In this document: positions 1 through 11,716 of the stretch, in pieces
Numbering within the stretch: the first letter of the stretch is position 1
Layout of the letters: every line of letters starts with the position of its first letter
Origin: Lactarius indigo
Lineage: Eukaryota > Basidiomycota > Agaricomycetes > Russulales > Russulaceae
Length of the DNA: 64,000 nt
Direction of reading: 5' to 3'
Assembly (NCBI GenBank): GCA_025766275.1
Contig: JAFKAC010000043.1
Span: forward strand, 418,834 to 482,833
Program-made: the position numbers and the translations under genes
The notes under the pieces: generated by a model
What the model was told of the DNA's origin: nothing
The model's input: only the letters and a program-made list of their open reading frames with translations
The model's database searches: none

Positions 1-365
1 CGTTGCCATCCGTAAAGACCCTGCGTCTGCGCGGTGGCAACCCTGCGTGTGTCTCTGTCCTCAGTGTACTCTCTGCGTCTGAAGACCCCCTCCTCCCGCA
101 CCTCCAGAGGGTCTTTGTCTTCCATTCTGCTATCCATTCACCCTCACCCACACCCAAGGACGGCCTCGGTGTTGCTGGCGCTGGCCATTCTGTAGCTAGC
201 GGCAAGTTTGTGCAGGCGGATGTGGGCGCGGAGCTGGTAAGGGCTGTGAGCGGGCGGTCTGAGATGGAGGTGGTGCTAGCTGGGTGCTATGTGTCCGAGG
301 AGGCGCTGGACGCGTTGCAGAAACGAGCTCGAGTACACATTGGACACGAACGGGTGTATAGTTAA
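1..365 (+). CDS. F-box/LRR-type protein, C-terminal fragment (5' end outside window)
   Basis: The frame is open from the left edge to a TAA at 363-365 and gives about 120 residues. It matches the C-termini of the F-box genes at 11.7-13.5 kb and 14.6-16.4 kb closely: the blocks LPSVKTLRLRGG, LPHLQRVFV, ADVGAELVRAVSGRS, MEVVLAGC and EALDALQKRARV recur in the same order. The gene therefore belongs to that subfamily, but it lies on the opposite strand. The F-box and leucine-rich part are off the window. A TTG at position 3 is an internal leucine codon and not a start. No lesion is visible in the part present. Function beyond likely substrate selection for an SCF ubiquitin ligase is inference from the family. 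Confidence 0.8.
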   Translation, partial: LPSVKTLRLRGGNPACVSVLSVLSASEDPLLPHLQRVFVFHSAIHSPSPTPKDGLGVAGAGHSVASGKFVQADVGAELVRAVSGRSEMEVVLAGCYVSEEALDALQKRARVHIGHERVYS

Positions 366-1257
366 TTTTGGCATGGTCAATGCGTCGTACTAGGAGTCGT
401 TTGGCCGCCTGTCTTTGTCGCTATCATATGCCCCAGAATATAAATGGGGAGAGAACTTGGTCCAGTCACTGTCATCTCGCTCTAGTGGTCACAATAGCCA
501 CTGGCATGCGTAATGACTCCTCGGATGACTCCTCGGCCTGGGGCAGTCCGATTACATGCTGTGTCCCCCCCGCAGCTACTCTAGTGTCGCACCACTTTGT
601 GGGCTCGGTCAACTAGCTTCTTCAAGTTGAGGTAAGTTGAGCTAGTCGTTCAAAAGACGTCATCCCTGTGATATTTAATACCCGGCGTGGGAAAAATGAA
701 TGGTCCCATGCAGTCTTATGTCATCCAGAAACTCTTCATCCGCTTCGCCACCAAGGTCGCCATCATCTGTGTACGGCATCTTCAAGGCTCTCAACCTCAA
801 GCCCGGACCCCGAGTCAGCGCTCAGCAGCCGTGCGATATTTTGTACTGCTTCACTGTTGTATTCGAATCCTCTTCACACTTCCAGACCTGGCCATATGCC
901 CTCGTTATGACGATCTTTTCCCTCTTAACGCCAAAATACCGGCCTGTTTGTTACCGTCCTCATTTTTCTAATCGCGCGGTTCCTGTGCCTTTGCACGTGG
1001 AGACCCCTGAGGGCTGCAGCCTTCCTACCGCCTCAATACCCAATACTGGTGAAGTTCCCACTAGCGTAATCATGGTAAATCTACTAGTAGTATAAGGAGC
1101 TGCGGGATGTCTTTAGGCTCGCATTTCCCATCCATCATACATTTTGCCACGCTATTTGTAAATATGATTGCGCATCGGACGAACACCGTAATACCCGCGG
1201 TAGTATATAGAACGAGAATGCATACTCTATCGAATATCAAGTAGCTAGTGAGACGTG
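366..1257 (+). pseudogene. Intergenic stretch with a probable DUF6535 tail relic (about 960-1075)
   Basis: No intact gene is seen between the F-box fragment and the convergent DUF6535 gene. Around 960-1075 (+) a short frame reads AVPVPLHVETPEG followed by a Pro/Thr/Ser-rich stretch. It resembles the tail of the neighbouring DUF6535 protein, which has SVPVPLHVDKDPADVPP in the same kind of context. Upstream, at 700-960, only short hydrophobic frames in different phases occur. The stretch is best read as a decayed DUF6535 copy on the plus strand. The match is short, so this is tentative. Confidence 0.35.
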
Positions 1258-4105
1258 TCACACGATATCACGGCGATGCGAGAGGGGAGTGGGACTATCT
1301 TCCATATTCCTAGGATTTGAGGGGAGAAACGGGGCAACGGCTACGCCTGTAGTTGTTGGAAGCGTCGGTGACGACGATTTGCGGCTCGGGGAAGCCACAG
1401 CGTCTGCGGAATCCACGAAATGAGGGTCGAAAAGTACCTTGTCCTTGCGCGACGAAGCCTTCGTATTACCTTCGCCATCACCAGCGACACCCATATCAGG
1501 AACGGTGGTCGGCAACCGACGAGAAGCGCCGGGAGGAGTGGTAGATGAAATCGAGAGAGGGGAATCTTCCGACAGAGGAGGCGCGTACTGGGGTCGAGTC
1601 ACAGAAGGGTCTGAGGACAACCGCGGAATTTCAGGGAGAATATTGCCAATAATCGTAATGGGAGGAAGTGGAGATGAAGTGTCTGGTACGTCGGAAGAAG
1701 AAGTGCGGAGGACTGCATTCTTCTGCGGGACAACAAAACCGTCTGGCGCAGAAGTTGAAGCAAGAGAGGTGGTGGAGGTTGATTTTTTCGTGGAGGAGTA
1801 GCCCGCCGCCCTGTGGGGCGTATCAGTCTCCCCTCGGATTGCACCAGCAGTAGCCAGAGCAGGTGAAGCGGCAAGAACGAGGTGGCCTTCAAACGCCGTC
1901 TGCTGTGGAAGGTGCAACGACGCTATGACTGGCGAAATGGGGATAGTGTCGTCGAGCGGTGGTACATCCGCTGGATCCTTATCAACGTGAAGTGGGACGG
2001 GTACGGATGAAGACGGCGTATAATGCCAGGTGGAGAGGGCAGCAGGAAGGAGAGCAGGCTCGTCGCGCAGAATAGCGCGAGAAACGTTTGTTGGAGCAGA
2101 GACGTCATGGATATGAGATGTCAAGTTCGGATGATGGCCGGGAGTATTACACAACGGGTACGACAATGGTTCCCGTGGCCTCCTGTCGCGACCATCAGTA
2201 GAGGCGGAGAGCCTTGTCAGGGGAGCATCGGTAGCTTGATGTAGAGCAACGAAAATGCTGTGAATACGCTTGAGGATATCGTGCGCAATCGTCCTGTTAT
2301 CATCAGTCTGCGCTTTGAGGGCGATTTGATTCCACAGGGCGCAGAATTCGTGTTGCAGTTCAGGCGACGTATCTTGTATGTTGAGTTTCGAAGCTGTTTC
2401 TAGAACCTCCGAGAGCTCGGACCACGGCCAGAAATGTTCCCCAAAAAGGATAAAGTGCTTCCGAGTAACGTGAATCAAGATGGCAAGCGACAAGCTGTCT
2501 CCGCGTGTGGCGTAGTCTCGAAGGACGGATTCTGGAACACCCAGTTCGCTCGAGGCGAGAGCGAACCAAGTGTCATCGCGCCGTTGCGCTCCCGACAGCG
2601 CAAGAATGGTAGAAACCAGGGCTTGCACAAGCAAAACTGTGTGTTCATCCGCGCTATTGGCCCAGCCTTTCACAATATGCCCAATTTCAGCAGACCGCAG
2701 AGGACTATGTTGGTCTTTTGACACGATACTAGAGTGTATGACCCACTCAAATGCTTCAGGAAAGTCAGTAGGGTCAATGGCCTTCGCACAGATGATTGCT
2801 CTCCGATGTTTGACGGGCTCAGGGAGAAAATCCGACGAGAAAGTGCGGTCCATGAATTCTATCAACTCCCCGGAAAGCCTCAACTTTTGCTCTTGTGTGA
2901 GATTGGGAAGTGGATTGCCGACAATTTTCGAGTTTCTAAATCCAGGAAGGCCTTCGAAGAAGCTCTCCAGCTCGTCGTCTTCGTGTAAAGACTCGAACGT
3001 CTGCATAAAAGCGCGGGCGTCAAACCCCGACGGTAAATTCCGGGCCGTTTCTTCGGCTGTCATCACCACGCCCTGCAAGCGCAATTTGTGGTAGTGGTTC
3101 TCCAGGTCACGGACGCGTCTGTATGTCTCTCGAGAAAAAAAACGGTTTCCGAGACACCGAATAGCCCACAAGGCGACGAACAATGTCCCGTTCACAGCGC
3201 GCCAAGTTAGCGACGAAAGTGGAGTAAAGTATGGGCTGTCGTGATGGAAGATCGGCATGATTGTGATACATCCATATAGAATTGTGCAGACGCTGACACA
3301 TGACAGCACCAGTTTGAAAATCGTAAGATCGACATTCCATAGGAACACGACGAGGCCGGCAAAGAATAGGAAGAGGGAAATGTGTAGCAGCGTATGCAAG
3401 GCCTCAACCGCCCATACAAGATGAAACTTCTCAACACCCTCCGAAAAGAACGCATGGATCTGTGCTTGCACATGTGCGCTGAAACGTGGCTGGGTGACCC
3501 TGATGTATCTGCGTGACCACTTCCGTAACAAGGCCGCAAGCAGAGCACAGGAAAGACCGATGGCCAAGCTCAAGAACCAAAGTGAATTGACCCAGACGGC
3601 ATATGTTGGTGGAGAGAATGGGGGTGGGGAAGAGGGTAGGGGAATGTTGGATCGATTCTGGTCAGCAAGAACCTGATAGATATGTGCAAGGTAGAACGTG
3701 GAGGCGTCTTGTGAATTTGGGCGAATGTCTTGAATCGACACCGAGATCAATGTTGCGACAGCAGCCGAGAATAGACCACTCTACTACCCTTGAGTAGGTG
3801 ACAAGAACGGTGGGGAAATGGATACATACGAAGATAAAGATCCCATCAGCGTCCGCTTCCCAGTTTTCGACCATCCTCTTGTCTTCTTCCAGGGCCATCT
3901 CCAGATACATCGAAAAAATACGACCGACTCCGTCAAAAACGTAAGGAACTCGCCGTGACGCTTGATTCTGCGTCGGCCGGCGTGTATATCGGCGTCTGAC
4001 TATGGACGCGGCAGCGGCAGGTGAGAACGGCCAGGACCGAGATAAGTTGATACCCGTACCTCTTCGCGCTGCGGGTATAAAGGCTCGCTCATCTGAGTGA
4101 CTCAT
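1258..4105 (-). CDS. DUF6535 domain membrane protein, copy 1
   Basis: Proposed exons on the minus strand are 4105-4060, 3999-3830 and 3780-1258, giving about 912 residues. The first intron (60 nt) is a multiple of three, so the frame also stays open without splicing; I place it because both paralogues have a phase-1 intron at the same point. The second intron has a GTATGT donor. The N-terminal part has the family block WEADADGIFIF, then SGLFSAAVATLISVSIQD, then four hydrophobic segments: YAVWVNSLWFLSLAIGLSC, a second after HTLLHISLFLFFAGLV, a third around CVSVCTILYGCITIMPIF, and a fourth after LSSLTWRAVNGTLFV. HDSPYFTPLSS is a conserved loop. The last third is Ser/Pro/Thr-rich and probably disordered. 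DUF6535 (Pfam) is a basidiomycete family with no known function. Confidence 0.85.
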
Positions 4106-5911
4106 TGAAGATTCCGGCGCGGAGTGTATCCACTACAGGGACGATGTGAAAGTTGGTTGAGAGTGCAGCTTGAAAGCAAGCTGACATCCTTGCTGACATC
4201 CTTCTGTGATTACATAAGACTCTACGACGCTCCGCATTCTCCAGCAGCCGACGACGACCTTTCAGCGCTTTTCAGCTCCGAGTCCGGCCATCCTTGTATG
4301 TCGAAGGCCATTTTGCCGTTCCATTTAAATATGATAGAGGATTACCAGTATTTGCTCCAAGATTTGCTCTTCGACCCCAGGACAAACGTGAAGGTCACGT
4401 GCTCTACTTGCCTGCCTGCCTCCATAGGGTTCTGTCTGGTGGTATGCTTATAGACGCTCCTGGACCATCCATCAATGCTGACCCTATGCCTCCTTTCCCC
4501 GCCTCGATGTCGCCCATCCGAGTCGTCGAGTATTGGAGCGTCTAGACCGTGATCACGTGAGTACGGCGTACGCTCACACCTAGAACGTCGGCTCTCAAAC
4601 TTTTTTTTTTGCTGTCTACTGCTTGGTCTACTGTCTACCCCGACCGACAACTGCATGCATTTGTATACTTGTGAAACCTTCACTTCCACCCGGGTACTCT
4701 AATTCCTCACGTAACTAGGCCTACCTTTCTGTGTCGTACATCGGAAGATCGGAAGGGAACAGGAGATGATTTGTCGATTTCGTGGGTTTTCCGATATGGT
4801 GCACAGTATTTGCGTACTACAGAATTTCTTAGTTTAAAGTCAGCAAGTAGTGTGAGCGCGCAACGCTAGTTTGTCTTTGGAAATCTTCATTTTTTTTTTT
4901 TTTGGATCAATATTTATTCTGGGATGCGTAAAGCGAGTTACAGACCAGTCACAGCAGAGCAGAGCCGTATTTATGAAACACGTTAGTCCGAAGAGGTGCC
5001 CCCGAGAAAGGTAAGTACGGAACCCAAATCTCAGAGAAGTAATAAATGGCGGCAACCACATGGGTCACCGGGCATACAGTCACAATCCGAAGACGAGAAG
5101 CATACATATGCGGAGCAGGGTCCACCAGTTAGATAGTCCGAGGACAAAAGAGGAAGCCAAACCTCAGTGTGCACCTACCTAGTCGGGTTCAGGGGGCACG
5201 GGTATAGGGGGACCAGATTCTGGCTTGGAGAGCGCGCGAGTCTGGTCGAAGAAATTGAGGAGTTTACCGACGCCCCGCTTTTCGGAGAGGAGAGCGGTGA
5301 ATGGGTGGAGGGGGGGCGTGGGGGGGATCGCAAACCGGAGGATGCCGGTGTCGATGCGGTCTTTAAGGTAGCCTTTGGAAATCTTCCTCTGCCAGCAATA
5401 GGGCGCTTAAGACGACGGGTGACGGTGACTATGGAAGCACATGAAGTTAGAAGAGGGTAGATTAGGAAGCGTGTAGCAGCGCTAACCGTCTCTGCGCTGA
5501 CTTGAAGGTATGCGACGCATGTGACCCAGCACAGGCGATAAACTGCGTGTCCAAAGATACAGCCTGCGTAATGTAAGTCCTATGACTTGCATGATCATAG
5601 GGAGACCAACGCCGGGCAGATCGCTCGTGACGAGAGGCATACATGCGCCTTGGCATGCAATCGTTCATATTCTCTCAGTTCGTCCGTTACTACGACATAC
5701 TGCGGGCTGTTAGGTGTAATACCCACAACGCCAGTGGCTCATATAATATACATATATTGTCAGTGATCGCGGTTGTGGTTGTGCAAGGAATGTTCATCAA
5801 AAACCTATGAAAATAAGTGTAACATTGCTAATTCGAATTCGAAGATATGTGCCTTATGAAGTGACTCGAAACCGACAATGAAAAAAAACATGCGCCAAGC
5901 CATACAAAAAG
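4106..5911. other. Intergenic region without a recognised gene
   Basis: About 1.8 kb lies upstream of DUF6535 copy 1 and downstream of copy 2. Frames are short and unrelated to anything I recognise. Poly-A/poly-T runs occur near 4600 and 4890. The strand is AT-richer than the flanking genes. I see no promoter motif I would defend. Confidence 0.5.
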
Positions 5912-6106
5912 CTATGCCTTGCTAGTGGATTCGCTATGGAGGGAATGCGGAGGTCGATTTCCCCGTTGCCCGGCATCTCGAGAGGGTCGCGAAAGACTCG
6001 GGATAACTATTTCTGTAGGTGATCGTGGTGGGGATGGCTGTGGAGATCGTATCGAATTAGGAAGTGCAGTCGTAGTAGTTACGGGACCCACCGAAGGGTG
6101 CCCCCC
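5912..6106 (-). other. In-frame open extension behind the stop codon of DUF6535 copy 2
   Basis: After the TAG at 6109-6107 the same frame stays open for 64 further codons to a TAG at 5914-5912. The extension is rich in Ser, Pro, Thr and Arg, with short pieces such as SPQPSPPRSPTE and SRPSRDAGQRG. That is the composition of the tail in copy 1. Directly after the TAG lies a run of seven G. The stretch is either the remnant of a longer original tail cut by a nonsense mutation, or a readthrough extension. Confidence 0.5.
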
Positions 6107-8659
6107 CTAAGCTTTGTCATTACGCAAGGCAACCTTCGCACTATTCCTGCCATCAGCGGTAGCGCTTCGATCCAGAGCCTCAATCGACCGCGGAGGTGCG
6201 ATGGGAGAAGTGGTAGCTGGCGCCGGGGAGTCGGTATCTGGCCCAATAGGTGCATGGCCCGAACGAGATGCGGCCGGGTCTGCGGGCAGCTGCGGCACCG
6301 GAAAGGGCATCATAGTGTCGTGGACTGGGACCGGGAAGGCAGGTGGGCCGTCTGGTATTACGGAATGGGCAACCAGCACAGAGCTTGGCGCGGACAAAAT
6401 AATGGTGGTGTTGGCGGTGTTGGCAGCAGGACCATTGGGTATTGAATCCGATGTGGGTGTTACGATACCAGGAAATTGATTGACGTTAATCTGAGTGACC
6501 GGGGAAACACAGCTAGAAGTTACGACGACGTTTTGTGGTGCGGGAGACGGTGCTACGTAGCATGCTAGTTTTGAGATGCTATGATCTGGGAATGGAATGG
6601 GAAATGACGGGGAACGGGGGGCAATGGGACGATGGCCAGTGTGGGACGTAGGGTGCAGGTGATGGCCAGAGACACCGCACAGGGGATAAGAAGACGATAA
6701 CATTAATACATGATCATCGTCAGCGGTGGAGGACGAGAATGCTATTGGGGCAGAATCGGTGTCCTGATGTAAAGCTATGTAAGCGTTGCGGACGTTCTTG
6801 AGGATTGCGATAGAAATAGATCGAAAGCGATCATCCGGACTGTTCCTCGCCAGGGGGACGAGTTCGTTCCATAGGTCGCAGAAATCATGCTGTAGCACTG
6901 GGAGAGTGTGTCGGACGTCGAACTTGGTAACTAGTTCAAGGGCCTTCCAGCGCGTTGCAGGATCCCCGAGCCAAAAGGAGTCGAAATGGTCACAAATGAT
7001 GTACCGAAGTATGCGGATGGAAATTGCGAGTGAGATACTGTCGCCATGTGCAAGATAGTCCTCCAAGACGGGTCTCGGAAAACCTAAATGGTCAGTAACA
7101 AGTCGGAACCAGTGTTCGTTGCGTTCTTGCTGTCGTACCCTCAGGAGAATGATGGAGAGTATGGTCTGTGAATGATAAGCGGTGGCTGGGTCGCTACGAT
7201 CAGCGTTCCTTAGCAAGAGCCCAAGGTCAACAGAGTTCAGTAGACCACCCCATTCTCCGTCGATGATACGATGAAAGATTTGCGGCGTCGTGCGAAGGAG
7301 TGCCGCACTCATAGCCTCCCTACAAATGGCAAGCCGCCGCGTCTTGACTTTGGGAACGACCAAATTAGATGTTAATGTGCGGTGGAACAAACCAATAAGA
7401 GCTTCTGTCATTCTCTCCATATTCGGCTGGATGCAATTGCGAATAGGGTCGTTGAGAACTTTTGAGGTGCAGAAACCGGGGATACCCGCAAAAAACCGCT
7501 CCAATTCGTGATCTTCATCGGAACAGTCGAGGGTCCACATCAATGCGCGCCCGTCGATTGCAGATGGCAGTTTGCGAGCGAATTCTTCTGCTGTCTTCGC
7601 GAGGCCATGTGTGAACCATTCGTGATACTGTCTTTTTCGTTCGCCGAAGTACTTCCATTTACTATGGCTAACGCAAGTAAATGCCGCAAACCACCGAAGT
7701 GCTTGGAAGAGTAGAGTTAGGACGCCGGTGGCGAGGAACCACGTCGAGGATGAGAGGGGGGCATAGTAAGGACTGTCGTATCGGAAGAGTGGCATGAATG
7801 TGATGGATATGTATACCGATGTGCATAGCCCGACCCACGAAGCAATGGCGCTGAAGGCGGTGTGATCGATGTTGAACAAGAACACGAGGAGGCCCGCAAA
7901 GAAGAGGAAAAGGGATATATGCAGGAGGACAGGCAACGCTTCGACCACCCTGGGGAGGTGAAGATTGTCGACGCCTTCAGAAAAAAAAGCCCGAATCCGA
8001 CCTCGAGTATGTGGGCTGGACCGGGCTTGAGTGAGCTTAATATATCGACGAACCCACTGTTGCAGCAATGTCGCCAGTAAGGCGCACGTAAGGCTAATGG
8101 CCAAACTTAAGAACCAGAGGGTATTGACCCAGATAGCGTAATTTGGTGGGATGAATGAAGACGCTGGATTGGACAGGGTGGAGGGAATGGAAACTTGGGA
8201 CCCATTAGCGTCGGCGAGCAGTTGATAAATATTCGCAAGGTAGAACGCAGTTGTGTCTTGTGAGTTGGGTCGGAGGTCTTGGATCGATACTGAAACCAAT
8301 GTTGCAACGGCAGCAGAAAATAGACCGGTCTATGATCACTGAGCGGGCAATATGCGGGGAGTAGAATTAGGACCCACGAATATAAGAATGCCGTCGGCAT
8401 CCGCTTGCCATCTTTCGGCTTGTTTCTTGTCATGTTCTTCTGCCGTCTCTGTATACATGGTGAAGAGAGGACCCGAGCCATCAACAAAGTTGGACTCCAG
8501 AGTCCGAGTCTCTGTCGATTGGTCGTCTGTTCAGTTACGTTTAACGAACACCGGGGGGAAATACGTAAGTGAGGGCTGGACAGTACCTCTGTCGCCGAGC
8601 CCACGCTCCGCCCTATCTTCCAAGTCGATGGTCTCCTGAGGAACTTCGGCCTGAGACAT
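6107..8659 (-). CDS. DUF6535 domain membrane protein, copy 2
   Basis: Three exons fit phase and splice signals: 8659-8587, 8511-8378 and 8329-6107, about 809 residues. The start ATG at 8659 begins MSQAEVPQET; the first intron is phase 1 with a GTACTG donor and CGACAG acceptor, the second is phase 0 between WQADADGILIF and TGLFSAAVATLVSVSIQD. Four membrane segments follow, including YAIWVNTLWFLSLAISL, LLHISLFLFFAGLLVFLF, SWVGLCTSVYISITFMPLF and WFLATGVLTLLFQAL. The loop RYDSPYYAPLSSS is shared with both paralogues, as is the later block DHELERFFAGIPGF. The C-terminal 200 residues are Pro/Ser/Thr-rich. The annotated TAG is followed by a long open in-frame tail, described separately. No biochemical role is known for the family. 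Confidence 0.88.
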
Positions 8660-9794
8660 TGAGAATTACAGTATCGACGCAGAGTGTGTTGAGCTCGGTG
8701 TTGAGTCGAAGGATGATGGAGGGGGACCCGGAGGGGACGACGTCCGCGTTGAGAATGCGAGGCAAACGATGAGCAACCCCCGCAGCAGCACTGGAACTAA
8801 GCACGGCCTTCATCGGATACCGTGACGTCGAGTCCGACGACAACTATCGCCCGGATCACAGGCCCGGGCTGCGCCGGTTCCATCCATCCGAGCGATTCGG
8901 GGTGGCCGCAAATTTCCGAGTCGAAGTACAGCTTTTTTTCGTAACTTAGAACGATTGTGGCACTTATGGACGTGATAGATGTGCGGCGACAAAAAAAGGC
9001 AAGACTACGACGTACTAGTCTACTCGACAAGTTCCTCTTAGCGCAAGGATTGACGCCCAATATTGACGTCCAGTATTATCACGGAGCATGTGGAAACACG
9101 GAATACATATGGAAAAGGTGAAAACGAAAAGAAGCAACGCCAGCTTTACTGTAGGATTTCCCGAGTCGTGACCATAGTATATCACGACACGTTTCGTCAC
9201 ACCTCGTCCGGTCCTAAAATAGAAGTCTCTTTGGACGACGAGGCAGCGCTTGAGGCGTCGTCTACAGGACGGAAGGAATTAGGGATGGCCTGAGGGACGG
9301 TGTTAGGTGTGGATAAGAGACTAAAGATGCGATCAGTGGCTTCTGCTTTTACAGCAGCCGTCGCACCTAGGGGGGAGAAGAAAGCATGACCTTGGGGGTC
9401 GAGACTGCCGGGTGCAAGATCACGAGATTCAGCGATCACAATAGACGCTTTGACGTCGTGATGAGGCAGTAGCTCGTCTTCGGGAAGCATGTAGCCTACG
9501 TATGATCAGGTTTGGGTATGGATGAGGTCGTTGTATTATAGACGATTGAAGGGGAAGCAGTGAATGGAACTGGTTCGTCGTGATGATGTGAGATTACAGG
9601 AGAAGAGGTCGTCGGTATAACAACGCTACCTGTAAGAATAACGTTGCACGGAGGCACGATAGCAGGCCTGAGCTGAGGAGAGCATTCTGTTAGATAGGGA
9701 TCCAACATCCGAAACGCACTATCGACGGTACGTGACCAGTAAGAAATCGGAGACGCGCTGACGACTACAGCGGTAACTGTCCGGTGACATCCCA
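8660..9794 (-). pseudogene. Intergenic with possible degenerate Ser/Pro/Thr-rich tail (9197-9798)
   Basis: Two minus-strand frames, 9798-9496 and 9490-9197, lie in different phases and together would encode a Ser/Thr/Pro-rich stretch (for example VVIPTTSSPVISHHHDE). This resembles the disordered tails of the DUF6535 proteins, but the likeness is mostly compositional. There is no membrane domain upstream. I read it as a possible decayed 3' end. The part 8660-9196 shows no gene I can support. Confidence 0.25.
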
Positions 9795-11437
9795 TCACCC
9801 CACTCGTCCAGCTGAACCTCGCAACAACTTCACCAACCCCTTTGACATGTTCTCGAGCTCCTCCTCTGCAGACACCACTTTCGGGGATGGCGCGACATCG
9901 CCCTCAGTAGAGCTTGGGAGTCGTACTATGCTGCGTGCCAGGGTGTCCCCAGTTATTGCGTACTGAGGCGATGAGTTGTCGAGTTTGGGGCCCATAATCC
10001 GTACCCTTTGTAGTGCTGGCAACACAACGGGGGCCTTGTTTACCTTCCACGCACTGCCTAATACATCCACACTGGTGGGAGAGAGCTCCAGCTCTTCGAT
10101 CTCGGGAAGATTCTCTAGAAGCTTCCACCAATATGACTTCGGTAGGGCGGGAGTGAGTGAATCGATCACGAGATTGCGCACCCGTGCCGCACCGAGCGCG
10201 TCACACAGCGCGAACAAGTCGCGCAAATTTTCTCTTGAAAGCCTAGCCGCTCTCCATTCCGTATAGAGACAGAACTCGGCGTCTTCCCAGGTCGTAGCCG
10301 CATTCCCAGTCCACAGGCGAAACCAGCCTTCCATCTGCGTTCCTGAGAAATGGATGTGGAGTCTGTTTGTGGCTTCGACGACTGGTAAAAGGTCGTCGAT
10401 GGAATACATATCGAAGAACTTGCTATGAAACGCTGACGAAGGGAGCTCCAGCCGCCTCCTTGCGCCCACTTGCAACAAAAGCAGTTGATTCAGCACTATA
10501 AATTGATCAGGGGGAGTTGCGCTGACAACGAGATCCATTAGTTGTGGCATTTGAACTGGTGAGGCGCGCAATGTGTCCATGTCTTGGTTCATGTCTCCAA
10601 TTATCCAGTGCGGGTAACCAGTTCGAGACTCAAAATATGCGAGTGCAGGCATCTGACGAAGGATGTCGAGAAGGTCAGAGGGCGAGGTGGATTCACTGCT
10701 CGTAAAATGGGTGACACCACGGAGCAGCCAGTGAGGCGCGGGAATGTAGCCGCCGGTTAACTGTAAGCGGCGAATCGGTGCATTCCCACCAAACAGGTCG
10801 TTAGGGAGGGTGCAATATTCATGAATGCATAAGGAAAGGCTCTGAATGGGTAGCGAGCGGCGAAGTGAATTTATGACGGGGAGGACGGTATGAGAGGAAG
10901 GTCCTGTAAGGCAGAGAGAACGAATTCGCGTGAAACCTGTGAGAAGTCGGATAATATCTCGATAACTGGTCCCGGTATCTGGCCATGTAGGGGCAACGCG
11001 AATGTCGAAGTCCATCAGCAAAGTTCGGGAGCGCTCAATGAAGACCTCAATCCAACGTAATGATAATCCAGGGGTGACGGAGGTCCATAGTAAGCTATGG
11101 CTGAGTGCAACTGTACGCCAATGACGACAGACACGAGTGATAGGTAACCAAGCAGGATATGGGAGAAATTTGCCATCGGGCATCTCTGTGCAGAAGGTAG
11201 AGATGTGCGCAAGGAGTTCTGCTGGGACCGCGCGCAAAGTGGCAACGCAAGGACGATACAATGAGGGTGGAAAATTTGGAGCGTTTTGATCCTGGTTCGT
11301 ATGTCGTTGTCTATGAAAACAATTTTAAAGAGACGCCGCATACGCAAAAGTCGATGAGCATACTGTGCATGAGAGCGGTTCCGTCGTGATCGTTGGGCCT
11401 GTTTCTGCAACAGCGTTGTTCGCCTTTTTGTTCCCAT
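9795..11437 (-). CDS. F-box-like protein, subfamily A
   Basis: Proposed exons are 11437-11364 and 11310-9795, about 529 residues. The second exon alone has no ATG before the F-box; at the place where its close relative at 24.0-25.6 kb starts (ATG) this gene has ACG. A first exon encoding MGTKRRTTLLQKQAQRS joins through a 53-nt intron (GTATGC donor, TTTTCATAG acceptor) in matching phase 2, which removes the problem. The F-box-like motif is VPAELLAHISTFC followed by WLPITRVCRHWRTVALSHS and LWTSVTPGLSLRW. The rest has irregular leucine-rich repeats, for example LTGFTRIRSLCLTG and LSLCIHEYC. The likely role is target recognition for a Skp1-cullin ubiquitin ligase; this is family inference. Confidence 0.8.
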
Positions 11438-11716
11438 GATGTCCCTAGCTTGTGATGGTGGTGTCCGTCGAAGAAAAAAAAAGCCACTGAGCTCGATAGA
11501 TGACAGGGGGGTGTCAAAACGGCACGTGAGTGCGAAGGCTTCTCCTATAGTGGAGTCCAATTTGCCACCCGGATCCGGGTGTTACCCATTATTTCCCAGA
11601 GTCCATTTGCTCAAATAGGTACAGTACTTCCTCTGCTAACTCATATCCCGCCGAAAAGGTGAAAGTACGTAGTAGCCGTCCCCGCTACTCTTACAAATAA
11701 GAACTACCGTTCTGGG

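Noticed and set aside
11261..11311. Loss of the start codon (ATG to ACG) in the F-box gene at 9.8-11.4 kb
   Set aside because: A 53-nt intron with a matching donor in the intact relative, and an upstream exon with ATG in the right phase, explain the missing ATG.
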